From Ganoderma boninense (taxonomy: Eukaryota > Basidiomycota > Agaricomycetes > Polyporales > Polyporaceae): a stretch of 64,000 bases of DNA. The position numbers and the translations under genes were made by a program. The stretch's first letter is position 1. Each line of letters opens with the position of its first letter. The notes below the pieces were generated by a model. That model was not told the origin of the DNA. It searched no databases and saw nothing but the letters and a program-made list of their open reading frames with translations. Location: the NCBI GenBank assembly GCA_002900995.3, contig CM035310.1, positions 1,399,898 to 1,463,897 of the forward strand. The letters are read 5' to 3'. Positions 1-10,838 of the stretch are shown here, in pieces.

Positions 1-612
1 TCAACCTGCACCTGGAGAAGTATGACGCCGCGATTGCGGACTTCAACTCGGCGATGGAGCAGGCTGGCTTCGAGGGCTCGGATGCCGACGTCCGTGCGCT
101 GCGGGCTGAGCTGAAGAAGGCGGAGATCGCGCTCAAGAGGAGTAAGACGAAGGACTACTACAAGATCCTTGGTGTCGAACGCGACTGCTCGGATACCGAC
201 ATCCGGAAAGCGTATCGCCGGGAAAGTCTCAAGCACCATCCAGACAAGGTGCGTATTCTCCTCAGTTTGTTCCTTCTCCTCCACGGTGTTTAATATATTC
301 TGGCTATATGTAGGGCGGCGACGAAGAGAAGTTCAAGCTCATCGTGGAGGCGAACTCGATCCTGTCGGATCCACAAAAACGCCAGCGGTACGACATGGGC
401 GAGGACGATGATGACGGCATGGCGGGATGGGTGGGATGGGTGGTGTTGATCTGTCGGAGATCTTTGCCCAGTTCCATGGAGCTGGTTTCGGCGGCGGCGG
501 TCGGCAAGGGTTCTCGTCGTTCGGTGGTGGAGGTTTCGGAGGGGGCGGTTTCGGTGGTGGAGGGTACGGTGGTTCCTCCTTCAGAAGCAGCGGCGGCGGC
601 TTCCCCTTCTGA
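1..612 (+). CDS. TPR and J-domain co-chaperone, DNAJC7-like, 3' end
   Basis: The gene enters from outside the window, so only its C-terminal part is visible. A TPR-like stretch (codons from base 3, frame 3) leads through a charged helix into a J domain with KDYYKILGV, the HPD motif in KHHPDK, then [17 protein letters not shown] 65 bp intron (249-313) splits the J domain right after HPDK and keeps phase. The tail is Gly/Phe-rich and ends GGGFPF followed by TGA. Family members (mammalian DNAJC7, plant and fungal relatives) pass clients between Hsp70 and Hsp90 in the cytosol. The frame changes between the J domain and the tail segment [15 protein letters not shown]: one base appears to be missing at about 417-427 in a repeated ATGGG stretch. 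Family call is secure; the break is probably a sequence error. Confidence 0.85.
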
Positions 613-1158
613 TTTTTGTGAGTGCCGCCAGCCGCTACTCGCATCTGATGACGGAACTGATGACGAGGTGGCCGTGTCAGCTCAGAATCACCCTTGTAGA
701 TCTCACATTTTGCCTGCTAGTATCTTGCTTTCGTTGGGTGTTGCGCCCACTCATGCCATTTTACCGTTTACCCCCACCCATCTTCCTCTACCGTAGAGGG
801 TGCACTCTGCATGTGCAAGGCCCCGTGTCCCCATCGTTACGCCGCACTGTATATTTACCATGTGCTCGAAGTCATCTCATTCGACTTCTCGTTGATTTCC
901 ATTGCCGCTTCCCCACAGCGATTTTGGGCTAGTCGGTAGCCTTGTGAAGCTCGTTCGATCGCATGCATGGAGATGTCCGACGGCTGCTTCCCTTCCCTGT
1001 CACCAGCGTCCAACGTTGAATAGTCTCAATTCTCAACGTTCAACCCCTTGCCTCAGCTCTTTTTCGCCCTCGTCGTTCGTGGTCACCTCTGTGAGTCCTT
1101 CAACGTCGTCTACTTTGCCACACGATGAAGTTCACATACCATTGCAGCGTGCTCTCCT
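613..1158. other. intergenic
   Basis: 3' flank of the co-chaperone gene and presumed promoter of the next F-box-like gene. I see no convincing coding exon or RNA gene here. Confidence 0.4.
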
Positions 1159-2730
1159 ATGGAAGCTCGCCCAAGGCTCCCCCATGATGTTCTCCTTAAC
1201 ATTGCTTCCTTTGCGGATAGAAAATCCATCGTCACCCTCCTGACTACTAGCCGCAGTCTCCATAGTGATTGCGGCAAGTACGTGCTTCAGAACCTCGTTG
1301 CGCTTGGGGGCGACCAGCACATCGTCTCTTTTATCTACTTCATGCGACCTTATAGACACAAGCGGTGGCGCCATCTTCGTGCTCTACTACTCTGCGACGC
1401 ACCCATTAGCCCAACAATTGCGAAGGCATTTGCCAAGGCCATCCCTCGCGCGTCGCATCTCAAGTTCCTCGAGTTCGAGCATGCCGAAAAGACCCTTAGT
1501 GCTCATCCCGGCCTCCCTCTCGCCTTTGCAGCCCTCCGGTCTGTCAAGGATATTGTCATCGATCACGGATACCACCATACGTGCAGGATGTTGGAGGCGA
1601 TGAACTGGCCTTTGGAGAGCGCAGAGCTTAGGCACACCGACCACGAGTTCGATCGGGACTGTCTGGACCGTATACACCCCTCTGGCCTTCTCAAGAACTC
1701 CCGTTCAACTCTCAAGACCTTAGAATGTCACAGTTGGTCCAACTTCCACGACGTGTTGCACACATATCCCGTGTACCCCCACCTGGAGTCTCTCCATGTC
1801 GAAGACATTTGGTGTCCTAACGTCGCCCACTGGGTTATTCCCTACCCGAATTTGAAGCGGTTGTACGTTAACAGTCTCGACGACCTCTTCATGAACGGGG
1901 CCAATGAAGATCAGCTTGGCAGGTATTCTGCGATCCGGTCGCGCAATCTGGAAGGACACATGGCGGCGAAGGAACCCCAGTGGGTCGAACTGGAGGAGTT
2001 CGTCGGACACACAGCATTGGATCTCTATTTGCTTGGGCTTCCTTGCCGCATCCGAGCTATCTCTTTTGACCTGTGTCCGGTGTCATTGTCTTTCTTCGCT
2101 GCTGCCATTGAGACCGCCCGTCCAACGCACCTTGCACTCTTTATCACCTCCGAACTCTTCCACCAACCTGTTCCAACCTACCTCGAAGACCCGGGTCTCG
2201 CGGATATCAAAGCCTTGAGCCTCACCGTGTTGGTTGCGGTCTGTGGCACAGTGGGGGGCACAGATGAGGTCAACGTTGACCATTTCTTGGTGAGTGACCC
2301 ATCGTCTGCTGATGACCATATACCGATGCAGAGAGAACACCGTCAGATCCATGTCCTCAGTATGCTGCAACGGGCATCTGTTCAGAGATTTTCCCTCCAC
2401 TTAGAGGTCGATAGTTTTCACCGGGGACTTCTCCCCGACGATGGTACGACGGAAGACGAAGGCGAAGACGAGCGACCAATGCATCCCCCAGCTCCTCCCC
2501 GAGCTCTCTCTCCAGTCGAGGCCTGGATCCATGACACAGACCTTGATGCTTTGGTGTGTCGCTTCCAGGACGGGGCGCCATCGTTAGATTGGGTAAAATT
2601 CTCCGTTGATGAATCATTCACTTCTTTTCGAAAGGAAGCCGAGTCACCTGGAGAGCGGGCCCCGAAGGGAACACTGGCGGCCGAAGAAATAGTTTGTCGC
2701 ACCCGGCAGACCGTTGCACTCCTCCCCTGA
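1159..2730 (+). CDS. F-box/LRR-like protein
   Basis: A long open frame of 523 codons. The N-terminus has an F-box-like pattern: PRLPHDVLLNIASFADRKSI (residues about 4-23), then a hydrophobic helix. The rest has irregular leucine-rich strands such as LKFLEFE, LKTLECHS and HLESLHVEDIW, the usual look of the expanded Agaricomycete F-box families, whose members are thought to recruit substrates to SCF ubiquitin ligases. An acidic stretch near residue 430 (EDEGEDER) precedes a conserved end, DTDLDALVCRF. A 42 bp GT-AG segment at about 2290-2331 is in frame and could be a very short intron, but I keep it as coding. It is the first member of a local array that continues to about 7 kb. Substrate is unknown. 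Confidence 0.75.
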   Translation: MEARPRLPHDVLLNIASFADRKSIVTLLTTSRSLHSDCGKYVLQNLVALGGDQHIVSFIYFMRPYRHKRWRHLRALLLCDAPISPTIAKAFAKAIPRASHLKFLEFEHAEKTLSAHPGLPLAFAALRSVKDIVIDHGYHHTCRMLEAMNWPLESAELRHTDHEFDRDCLDRIHPSGLLKNSRSTLKTLECHSWSNFHDVLHTYPVYPHLESLHVEDIWCPNVAHWVIPYPNLKRLYVNSLDDLFMNGANEDQLGRYSAIRSRNLEGHMAAKEPQWVELEEFVGHTALDLYLLGLPCRIRAISFDLCPVSLSFFAAAIETARPTHLALFITSELFHQPVPTYLEDPGLADIKALSLTVLVAVCGTVGGTDEVNVDHFLVSDPSSADDHIPMQREHRQIHVLSMLQRASVQRFSLHLEVDSFHRGLLPDDGTTEDEGEDERPMHPPAPPRALSPVEAWIHDTDLDALVCRFQDGAPSLDWVKFSVDESFTSFRKEAESPGERAPKGTLAAEEIVCRTRQTVALLP

Positions 2731-3588
2731 GAGCGCTTGGTATACAATTGTAGCAATTTTGCTCTGTCTATCCATCTTATATCCAGGTACTTCCAGTGAG
2801 TAGATGTACGAAACCAGGGCGCAGGGAATCTGCGATTCTACCGCTTGGTCCCTCCACTGAGTACTAGGAACTTTACACTTCCATAGCTCAACGACGATCG
2901 CCAGAGGTGTCATTACTGGACAACCGAATACTTCCATCATACCAATATCAATGCCTACGTTGTGCAAACTGACCCAAATGTTTGTCGCATACAACGATAG
3001 TAACGTACAACTACTGCGACTACACGTATACATGCTGTACACGGTATAAAACGCACTCGGAGACTGGTATCGTACATTTTTCCTGCATCCACACAATCAA
3101 CAACAATCATATAGTGTTTTGCATAAAATATCAAACTGCATATGGGGCCGACATTTGCGTGTGGACTCGGGAGCGTATTTGCCCTTCCTTGCGACGTCGT
3201 CACGCCGTGCGCTGCGAGCAGTACTAGTGTCTGCCAATTTGCCACTGATAGGTAATGTTCTTGTGGCATCCACCGTGTTCATTGACACTTCGCCCCGGTG
3301 GGTGCCGGACGTTGCGCAATGAAGCGCAGCGAGTCCAACCAGCGCAATTCAGTGAGGTGTCAGTAAGTATAACTTATGCTGTCCTCAGTCCAGCAGCGAT
3401 ACAAACACGAGCAAACAACCTTGCCGTACCCTGAGTCCTGACACCATCCGACATAACAGCGTACGCATCCCGCTCTCTCTGTCTCTCTCTGTGTCTCTTT
3501 CTCTGTCTCTCTCTGTGACAGCTTCACGCTCGCGCCAACATCACCACATCTCGATTGCCCGTTTTCGCCCCGGTGCAGCGTTGATATC
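2731..3588. other. intergenic with CT-rich tract
   Basis: No gene seen. A pyrimidine-rich CTCTCTGTCTC-type tract at about 3471-3525 lies just upstream of the next start codon and fits a fungal CT-rich core promoter. Confidence 0.4.
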
Positions 3589-5037
3589 ATGCCATCAGCC
3601 CTCCCATTCGAGATCTACGACGAAATCATCGAGCTCATTGGCTATAACGAGCCTTTGGGCATGGCAAAATTCACTTTCCAGCAATGCTCTCTCGTCTGTC
3701 ATTCCTGGAATTGGAAGTGCCGTCCTCTTATATGGCGCGTCATCGACTTTGACCTCAGGGGGATCCCGGAGTTGTATGCGTTTCGCGAGTTTATCATATC
3801 TGCTCCTCACCTGGCAAGGCTCATCGAGGAGATCCATATGGAGGAATTTCGGGCCAGCGCGCCAAGCCGGTGCTTCATATCAATTGTGGATATCATCTAC
3901 AATGTCATCGCAAAGCATCTCCCTAGGTTGAACTACGTCAATGTCACGACCCAGACTCTGGTTCACGATCGGTTCTCTTTCCACCGGTACTTCGCGTATT
4001 CTCGCCTTCAGTTTCATTCCGTCACGAAGTTGAGGCTGAGGGGGGTCGCGCTGAGGGATACCTTCGAACTTGATCGCCTTTTGATGCCGTTCCCGAACAT
4101 CAATATCCTGGACATGTACGAAGTATGTTGGCTGCCGTTGGATCTTAGCAAATGCCATAGACTACCGCGTTTATCGAGGGTAGTACCTGTGGCCCTTGCG
4201 GATTTGCGGATAACGTACAGAGGGAGCGAACCAGAGGTGAGTCGTATATGTCATGATTTCTCATAAGGTCTCATTCATTGGTCACAGCTTGCCCTCACTG
4301 AGCCTTATAACCTAGTCGGGCTTGATCAACTGCTACGCGCGGTCAGTGGAACGTTGAAGACGTTGTCGCTGAACCTGCCAGTTACTCGAGCCCTTACCAT
4401 GGTTCCTCAATGTAAGCGAATAGACAATCCATCTGTGCTTCGAAAGCTAATTTGAAAGCGTGCTAGGGAACGATGAATCCAACATTCTCTTTTGCCCCAA
4501 CCTGTCCACAATACACCTTACGCTGGATTGTCGTTTCAAGTTAAAATCACCGCTTTACAATATCTCTTCATTGGCACACATCACGGAATTCCCTCACTTC
4601 CTCCTCCGCCTTGAATCCAGGAACATCCGTAAACTGTTGCTCACGTTTGATGCCAGGGAGACAATTGCAGAGCCTCTGCGAACCTTGGAAGAACTGCGGA
4701 AAATTCGGGAGACTATGGAGGTTGCTATCCTCGGACGGTTCCCTCACTTGGAAACGATTACCTTTGACGTCGGCAGCTCTCAACAAATGCGTTCCTGGTG
4801 GATCGAGCAGATTGCGGAATGCTTTCCTTTGTTATATGTAAAAGGAATGATAGATGTCGCTGTCTGGGTAATGCCTAAGTACGTTTCAAGTTTTTCAAGC
4901 TCAACATCGGCATCCTATAATTCATGATTTTCAACTCTAGGTTCGCTGAACCCGCACTGGTACTTTTGTACCCCTCCAGTAAGCCCTCAGATAATGGCTG
5001 CCATCATATGTTCCTCCTGAATTGTGTAACCGTATAG
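3589..5037 (+). CDS. F-box/LRR-like protein
   Basis: The model starts at the ATG after the CT-rich promoter tract: MPSALPFEIYDEIIELIG is an F-box-like opening, followed by FQQCSLVCHSWNWKCRPLIW, the typical helix 2-3 of the fold. Introns at 4237-4287 (51 bp) and 4412-4466 (55 bp) are in phase and restore WNDESNILF. A third likely intron, 4879-4940 (donor gtacgt, acceptor ctctag), gives an end at 5037; without it the frame stops at 4927. Downstream residues form LRR-like repeats (LSTIHLTLDC, IRKLLLTFDA, HLETITFDV). The likely role is substrate adaptor of an SCF ligase, by family only. It is not close in sequence to the gene at 1159, so the array is of mixed subfamilies. Confidence 0.7.
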
Positions 5038-5270
5038 CCTATAATCCGTCTTACGCGTGAAGCACCAGTTACTGCATGCCGCCACTGGCGATACCGATTC
5101 AAAGTCCATCAGCCACTTCAACCCGCCATCACTCTGCAACATTGACAAGGACAGAAAGACCATTTATTTCCTCCTTGTGTCTTTCTGTCACATCCTTTCC
5201 GTGCACTTTGCTCCCGCTCTTTCTGCCCTGAGGTTCTTGAACTTCAGTCTGTACTGCCCTCGTTGACAGC

Positions 5271-6599
5271 ATGTCTCCTTCCTATTCACCCCAAGCCTTG
5301 ATTATCAGCACTGTGGGCAGAGGTCACTCCTCGCTTCAGTTTGCTTCCGCTCCCTTGCCACCTGGCGCGGATCCTCGGATCCTCCTTCCCTTCAATCCGG
5401 GGCACATTTTAGATCTCCAGGCAAACCTCGGTAATCTACGACAACACATCACTGCCAATATGCTATGCGCTTCAGTCCCAGGCTCATCATACTCACTCCT
5501 CCTCCAAATTCTAGTCGCCGCAGTGTGGCGAAATGACCTGCACAGAAAGCTCCTCCTGGCCACCTTGGACGCGCTCCCTTCGAGCCTCACACTACATGAA
5601 GTCGTCTTCCAAGCCCTCGTCTTCCCTACATTGGAGGACCTAGCGTTGGCATGTCAAACTCACACTAGTATTCACGCGGTGCACCTAGTTGGAGTACGGT
5701 GGTTGGGCCGCGGCGTACTTCCACACCCAGCGAAAAGCTATGTATCGCCCGTCGGATTTCAAATAACAGAACTCCGTATATCCAAGAGCCTGGACTCAGT
5801 GGTGAGTAGTTCGTCGTTCACCCCATGCGCGTTTTTTCTTGACACGTCACATTGGTGTGCACTAGGTTGGCATTTTTTTGCTAGGAGGCCTCAAAGATAC
5901 GCTGACAAAGCTTTTGCTGGACATCCCTGCCGCATCAAACATCTCTCGTTCCGAATGCGCAGGTGAGTGTCCTCAGTTGCGCCACACCTCCATCTTTACT
6001 GACGCTGATGCTGTCCACAACACACCCCATCCCCAGAATACCATGTACCTGAGATATCATCCGTGCGAGACAACACAATCATCATGGCAAAACTGGCCTA
6101 TTTCGGCATCGAGCTCGGTATCATGGAGAAGCCAGACGGACCGATAGAGCTTGAGGTGACTAAGGTGCGCCCCTCCCGCTTTGCTCAAATGTCCCTTCCG
6201 GGTCATCGAGGCCACCTGCCATAACTGATTGCGTACTAGGCAACTTCGGCCGTGGAAGCAGAGCTCGCGATGGTCTGCCCTCTGTTCGACAGGGTCGTCA
6301 TGCCCAGCGCCGAGGTCGTCCTTCGCCTCCGCTACGAACCGACGGACGAGGCGAGCGAAATGGACCTGGCTCGTGCCACCGATGAATTCGTTGAAGGGCG
6401 AGGTGTACTGTTTGCCATCGTTGACGGCCTGGCTCCGAACATTCGCAGATTCTCCAACCTCCTCCGAGAACGACACCTTGAGGTATCGCGGACGTCTAGG
6501 GCTCCAAGCGTGAAGATTGAGGTTGTTCAAGGGGCTTTCCTAGGGGGATTGCTGGTTTGGAACAGGGAGGGAGTTAGGATGGGCTCACTGGGGCCGTAG
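5271..6599 (+). CDS. LRR-like protein of the F-box array, no clear F-box
   Basis: Four exons can be joined with phase kept: introns 5802-5865, 5963-6036 and 6165-6239. The product begins MSPSYSPQALIISTVGRG and contains helical and leucine-rich stretches (LLLQILVAAVWRN, LRISKSLDSVVGIFLLGGL, TLTKLLLDIP) and ends near LLVWNREGVRMGSLGP. I do not see the LPxE-type F-box motif at the start, so either the first exon is missed or this is a member that lost the box. Position, size and repeat style tie it to the two upstream F-box-like genes. Function unknown. Confidence 0.6.
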
Positions 6600-6809
6600 C
6601 AATGTGGTGATAGGACGTTCGCTGCATGGCGGGCGATGGACGACCCTTGTGGTTTTGTTTGGTTGCGAGCTTGATACTGATTTGTTATGTGAATGTACAA
6701 CATTAAGATGTTTTTGTAGGCGAACGTGAGCTAAAATCATAGCAAGCTTCCTTTATACGTTCTTCAGCACACTTCGACGCGTGTCTGCTCGAGAGTTCAC
6801 CCTCTTCCT

Positions 6810-7008
6810 CCTAACAGTCGGCCAGAGTGAGGCAGACGAGCAGGACGACGGATCAATTGGTCCCGAGGACGCCGAAGGCCTCTCCAAAGTCGAGATCTAG
6901 GCCGACAACGCAGATCCTGATGCTTTCGTGCATCGTTTCTTCGAAGGGCTGTCATCGTTGGAGTCAGTCAAATCATCCATTGGGTGGCTAGGGGACGACT
7001 CGGGCTAG
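6810..7008 (+). pseudogene. F-box-like gene remnant
   Basis: The frame ending DPDAFVHRFFEGLSSLESVK then TAG at 7006-7008 lines up with the C-terminal end of the gene at 1159 (DLDALVCRFQDGAPSLDWVK). An in-frame TAG interrupts it about 35 codons before the end, right after LSKVEI, and no start or F-box is attached. An acidic stretch upstream (QDDGS...PEDAEG) matches the acidic stretch at the same place in the parent. This is the tail of a decayed paralogue. Confidence 0.6.
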
Positions 7009-7723
7009 AAGCGCTTGGAGTTGTCGAGACGGGATCTCAGCTGCTCTACGAAGGGCAACTCACGCCTAGTTGGATCCGACATGTCCTCATGTTGTCTTCG
7101 CCCCACAAGGACCACCTATCACGGGATTAAATCACCATTCGAGTGCGCCATCTACTCCGATGTTCACCCCTCCATCGTATCTACTTACTATTCCCTACTT
7201 GCACCAACGATTCAGAGGAGTTGCGAGCCCTATCAGCTTCTCCGAATGAGTGTCAGCGCACTTGCTTCACTGCATGAGACCAATCCATCGTCTTCGTCTA
7301 TTGGAGGTCCTAGTATCAGCACAACAAACCGACGCAGATTCATAACGCACGGAGTGAGAACATGCTCTCCATTATGCCTTGAGTCGATCAATTCATGTCC
7401 AGGGCAGGCCGCTCTATTGGTCGCACTAAAACAGGAGCACAGACCACGGTCGTACATGTACAGACTCCATAGCTTCCGGTTTGTTCCTTAGAGTAGGCTC
7501 GGGACGCCTCTTCTCACCTCACGGCTCATGTCTGCACCGCTCAGATGGAATGCAGGCCATCTCTCTCAACTGAACGTTTACCCGAGGAAAGGAGCTGACA
7601 CGTTTGGTGCCAGCTCTAGTAGATATATTGAATTCAATACGAGGACGGCGCTCCTGGGGGAAAGTCGACGAGTCGAGGAGAGAACTCAGTCTGGCTAGGC
7701 ACATGTACCGATTGAAGCCTGGA
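7009..7723. other. intergenic
   Basis: Lies between the F-box remnant and the 3' end of the kinase-like gene. Several open frames cross it but none has family motifs or credible splice structure. Confidence 0.35.
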
Positions 7724-8734
7724 CTAGGATCTCTTCGGGAGCCCTGTGCAAAACAATGAGCTCGGATGTATGGTACTGGAGAAGCAAGGAATCGCAGAGA
7801 GAGCAGGGAGATCTGCTCACCGACGGCATTGCTGGAATACGGGACGAGCGCGTAGGAAGCGCTCACCAACGCCTCAACATGCGATGGTGGCGGTGGTGGG
7901 TAGGTGAGTCTGGGAGCGATGCGGAGCGCAAAGTTCGAACTGTTTCCGTATTGCAGCGTGAAGACGAAGAAGGAAGGGGGAAGGAAGGAGTAACCGCCAA
8001 AATCCACGGCTACGATTCCGCCATTCCTATCCTTCATGAAGTTGACGGGCACCAGGTCGGAGACGCAGAGGCGTAGCCCGTCCTTGGCCACCTCGGCCTC
8101 GAGGTCGACATGCCCTCTTTTTCCCGTCTCGGATAGAATCTGTAGGAATGAGTATTATCAGGAGGGCAGCCAAGGTGCGAGAGCCACAGGATGAGATGAA
8201 CGAAAACCCGGTTCACATGATCCTGTAGCTCCTTCACGGATTCGTACTGGATGGAGGATTGACGGTCGACGAAAAAGGGGTGCTCGATCAGGCCTCCTCC
8301 GACGGGTCCAGGCGTCGAACTGGGGCTCGGGATGTTGATCAAAACCTGCACGGCGGCGGCGACGAGTTCAGAGTAGTAATCGCATGTCTGCCCGTCGATG
8401 CACTCGGTGATGATAAAGCCGCAGGAGCTCCACATGAAGGCGAGGTAGACGTGAGGGGCACGCACAGCAGCGACGTTGTTAGCTTGCAGATATTGCGCGC
8501 GACGAGGTGCTGCGTTTTGGCCTCGCCCATGGAAATGCCGGGTCCAAATTTGACCCAGATGCTGCTGACATCGAGATCAGACCTCCTGTCGAGATCGATT
8601 CTCACCCCGCTAATATTGGTGGCGGTAACCTGATGGGGGCCCGGCTTGCGGGATTGCCGGATGATTGTCTCGAAGTCTGGAATGTTGGCTGGTTTACCCT
8701 TCTCGTCAATGAAGACAAAAACTTGGGAGGTCAT
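7724..8734 (-). CDS. APH/kinase-like phosphotransferase, basidiomycete type
   Basis: Reading the minus strand from the ATG at 8734 gives MTSQVFVFIDEKGKPANIPD. Later come a helix-strand region (VYLAFMWSSCGFIITECIDG, a hinge-like segment) and the catalytic-looking block CVSDLVPVNFM followed by GGIVAVDFGGYSFLP. The Asp and Asn of the first and the DFG-like Asp of the second sit where aminoglycoside-phosphotransferase-like kinases have the catalytic base and metal ligands. Introns are 8140-8207 and 7744-7820; the last exon ends GLPKRS and a stop at 7724-7726. Between EAKTQHLVAR and YLQANNVAAV the frame jumps by one base, in a GCGCGC run at about 8494-8502, so a base is probably missing. The substrate of this large basidiomycete family is unknown. 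Confidence 0.65.
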
Positions 8735-9321
8735 GGTGGTAGTTACTGACAAGCCAGAAGATTGTATCAGTCACGGATAGAAAGTAGGAACGGCGGGTGA
8801 ACGACTTAAGCAAACGTGACGATAACGATAACGAACGAACACGAAGACAGCTCGGTATACCGGTGATAGACCAGTGAATCGCAAGAGAGAGCGCCACGGT
8901 GGCAGCTGAATGTTGAACTCACAGACCAAGTCACCGCCCCGTTCGAGCCGCCGCAAAAATAGAGAAATGGGGCAAAGCATCGCATTTTCACTCAAAATGA
9001 GGGTAGCAAGAAAGGACCCCGTGGGGAGGAGGTAGTACGTTGGTGCCGGGCAGGAGCAGGAGAAGAGCCTCGTGCCTACAAGGTCGTCTTTTAGTAGCCG
9101 AGATCGGCCTCGAGTCGGCCCGATCGTATGAGCAGCTGCTTCGATTTCGGTCACGTCCGTGCACTTCCCCGGACACCGTTCCCAGCAGCTTGCCTCCTCC
9201 CACCATCGTCTGCCCCGGCATCTGCGTCTTGGCCCATTGCACGCCCTTGCTCGAGCTCGACGACAGGCATCCACTGTAACGAACCCTCACGACCTGCTCT
9301 CCGGTAGCCACAGCTTAAGAC
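8735..9321. other. intergenic, divergent promoter region
   Basis: Separates the minus-strand kinase-like gene from the plus-strand secreted protein gene, so it should hold both promoters. No other gene is supported. Confidence 0.4.
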
Positions 9322-10160
9322 ATGTTGCGCTCTGCTGCACCCGTCGCGATCTTCTTCGTCCTCCTGTCGTTCTGGTCCTCGGCGATCCTCTCTGCGCTCG
9401 CGTCGCCCTACCTGCCAGTTCCCCGCATTAGTCAGAACCCACCGAAGCGGCTTGGCTTCGCGTCGGACCTGGGTGTTCAGAAGAGGCAGGATGGCCAGCC
9501 CCAGTTCCCCGCGCAGCCGCCGTCGTGCCCCATTTGCGAGCAGAACTTCGCGAACATCGATAGCTGCGCTCAGGCAGCGCCAGTGCTGCAGAACTTCTCG
9601 ATGGTGAGTGTTCTTCTTTAAGAGGGGGAATGCTTGCCATCGCTAGATGTGTTGTAGAAGACGGGAGCTGGAAAGAGCGGCATTGCAGAAGAGCATTTGG
9701 GTTCGGGGCGTTGATTGAGGCCCGGTGTTGATGGCCATACTTTGCTTGCAGATCATCTTTAATCCTGGGGCGTTCATCGACGTCATCAAGTGCGCTTGCA
9801 CGGACACCTTCCAGAGCGCGTACCCGCAATGTGTGGACTGGTGCGTTATGGCCGTCGCTCATATATGCGCATAGTCCTAACCACTTTGTCCTGAATAGCT
9901 TCATCCAGACGAATCAAACGTCGTTCCTTGACTCGGACTCAAACAATCTCCCATCGGTCGTCGACGGCATGCACAAGATCTGTGCCCTTGCGAGCACACT
10001 TTTGGGAGGAGTCGCGACAGCAGACGGCGAAGTTACGCCAACGTCAAGCTTGGCTGTCGCTACTGCCACGAGCACCACCAGTGGTGCCTCTCCTGTCGCA
10101 TCATCATGGTCCGTCACGGCCGTCGCGCTTCTGTCGAGCATCGTCGCTGCGCTGCTTTGA
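9322..10160 (+). CDS. secreted, probably GPI-anchored, eight-cysteine protein
   Basis: The ATG at 9322 opens a signal peptide (MLRSAAPVAIFFVLLSFWSS, then AILSALA). Exons are 9322-9603, 9752-9840 and 9899-10160, with introns of 148 and 58 bp in phase. The mature part carries eight cysteines: CPIC, DSC, KCACT, QC, DC and a last IC. A Ser/Thr-rich stretch (SSLAVATATSTTSGAS) and a hydrophobic C-terminus (SVTAVALLSSIVAALL) resemble a GPI-attachment signal, so the protein likely sits on the cell wall or plasma membrane. The Cys spacing does not match CFEM as I know it. Function unknown. Confidence 0.7.
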
Positions 10161-10838
10161 TATCATTCGTATTCTTGGATCACGGACACGCTTTCTTCCA
10201 GGTCATGACGTTGACGATTTGCCACGAGGAGTTCGAGCTGAGGAGAGCATATTTATACCCTATTTTTTGTTGTTGTTCACCATCCGAGGCCCTGCTGACG
10301 ACATGTTACGATTTTAATGACCTTACTTACGACCTGCGATGTACTTGCTCAAGTGACTAGTAACCGCTGTGACTGTGTGCGATGCACCCGCTGGTCTGCA
10401 CTGGGATCCACTTTTGGTGAGTACTTCTTCCACGATCTGATCTGGGCCCACGATCGCACCAAGCGCCCATGCATAGACGTCGACGGTGTGTTGCCCTTTT
10501 TCGAGCAGCCAAAGGAATAATTGAAAGAGGCGAAGAATAGACGAAATTCGTAGGAATAATATGTCGCTTTGTCGCGGGAGCTTGAGCGGAACGTGCCTCC
10601 TTGGAGTATTTATGCTGAACTTGCTCTACCGCCACACGTGCCGTAAACATTCTCTCACTCTCTCAACCACCACCACCACCACCACCCATCGTCTTCCTCA
10701 CCCCCCCTCCTCTACCGCCACCCTCTTTGCCCTCGGATACTGCCAGTTTCTGGCCCGCCGCTGTCACCACACGACTGTGCCTACTTCAGCACCAATCAAG
10801 ACGACGCGCCGCCCCCACTGCATGCCACGCTTCCGACG
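10161..10838. other. intergenic with CAC microsatellite
   Basis: No gene seen. A short CCA/CAC trinucleotide repeat lies at about 10667-10690, in the presumed 5' region of the APC/C activator gene. Confidence 0.45.

Noticed and set aside
339..644. Proline-rich minus-strand frame
   Set aside because: It is the antisense of the Gly-rich tail of the J-domain gene.
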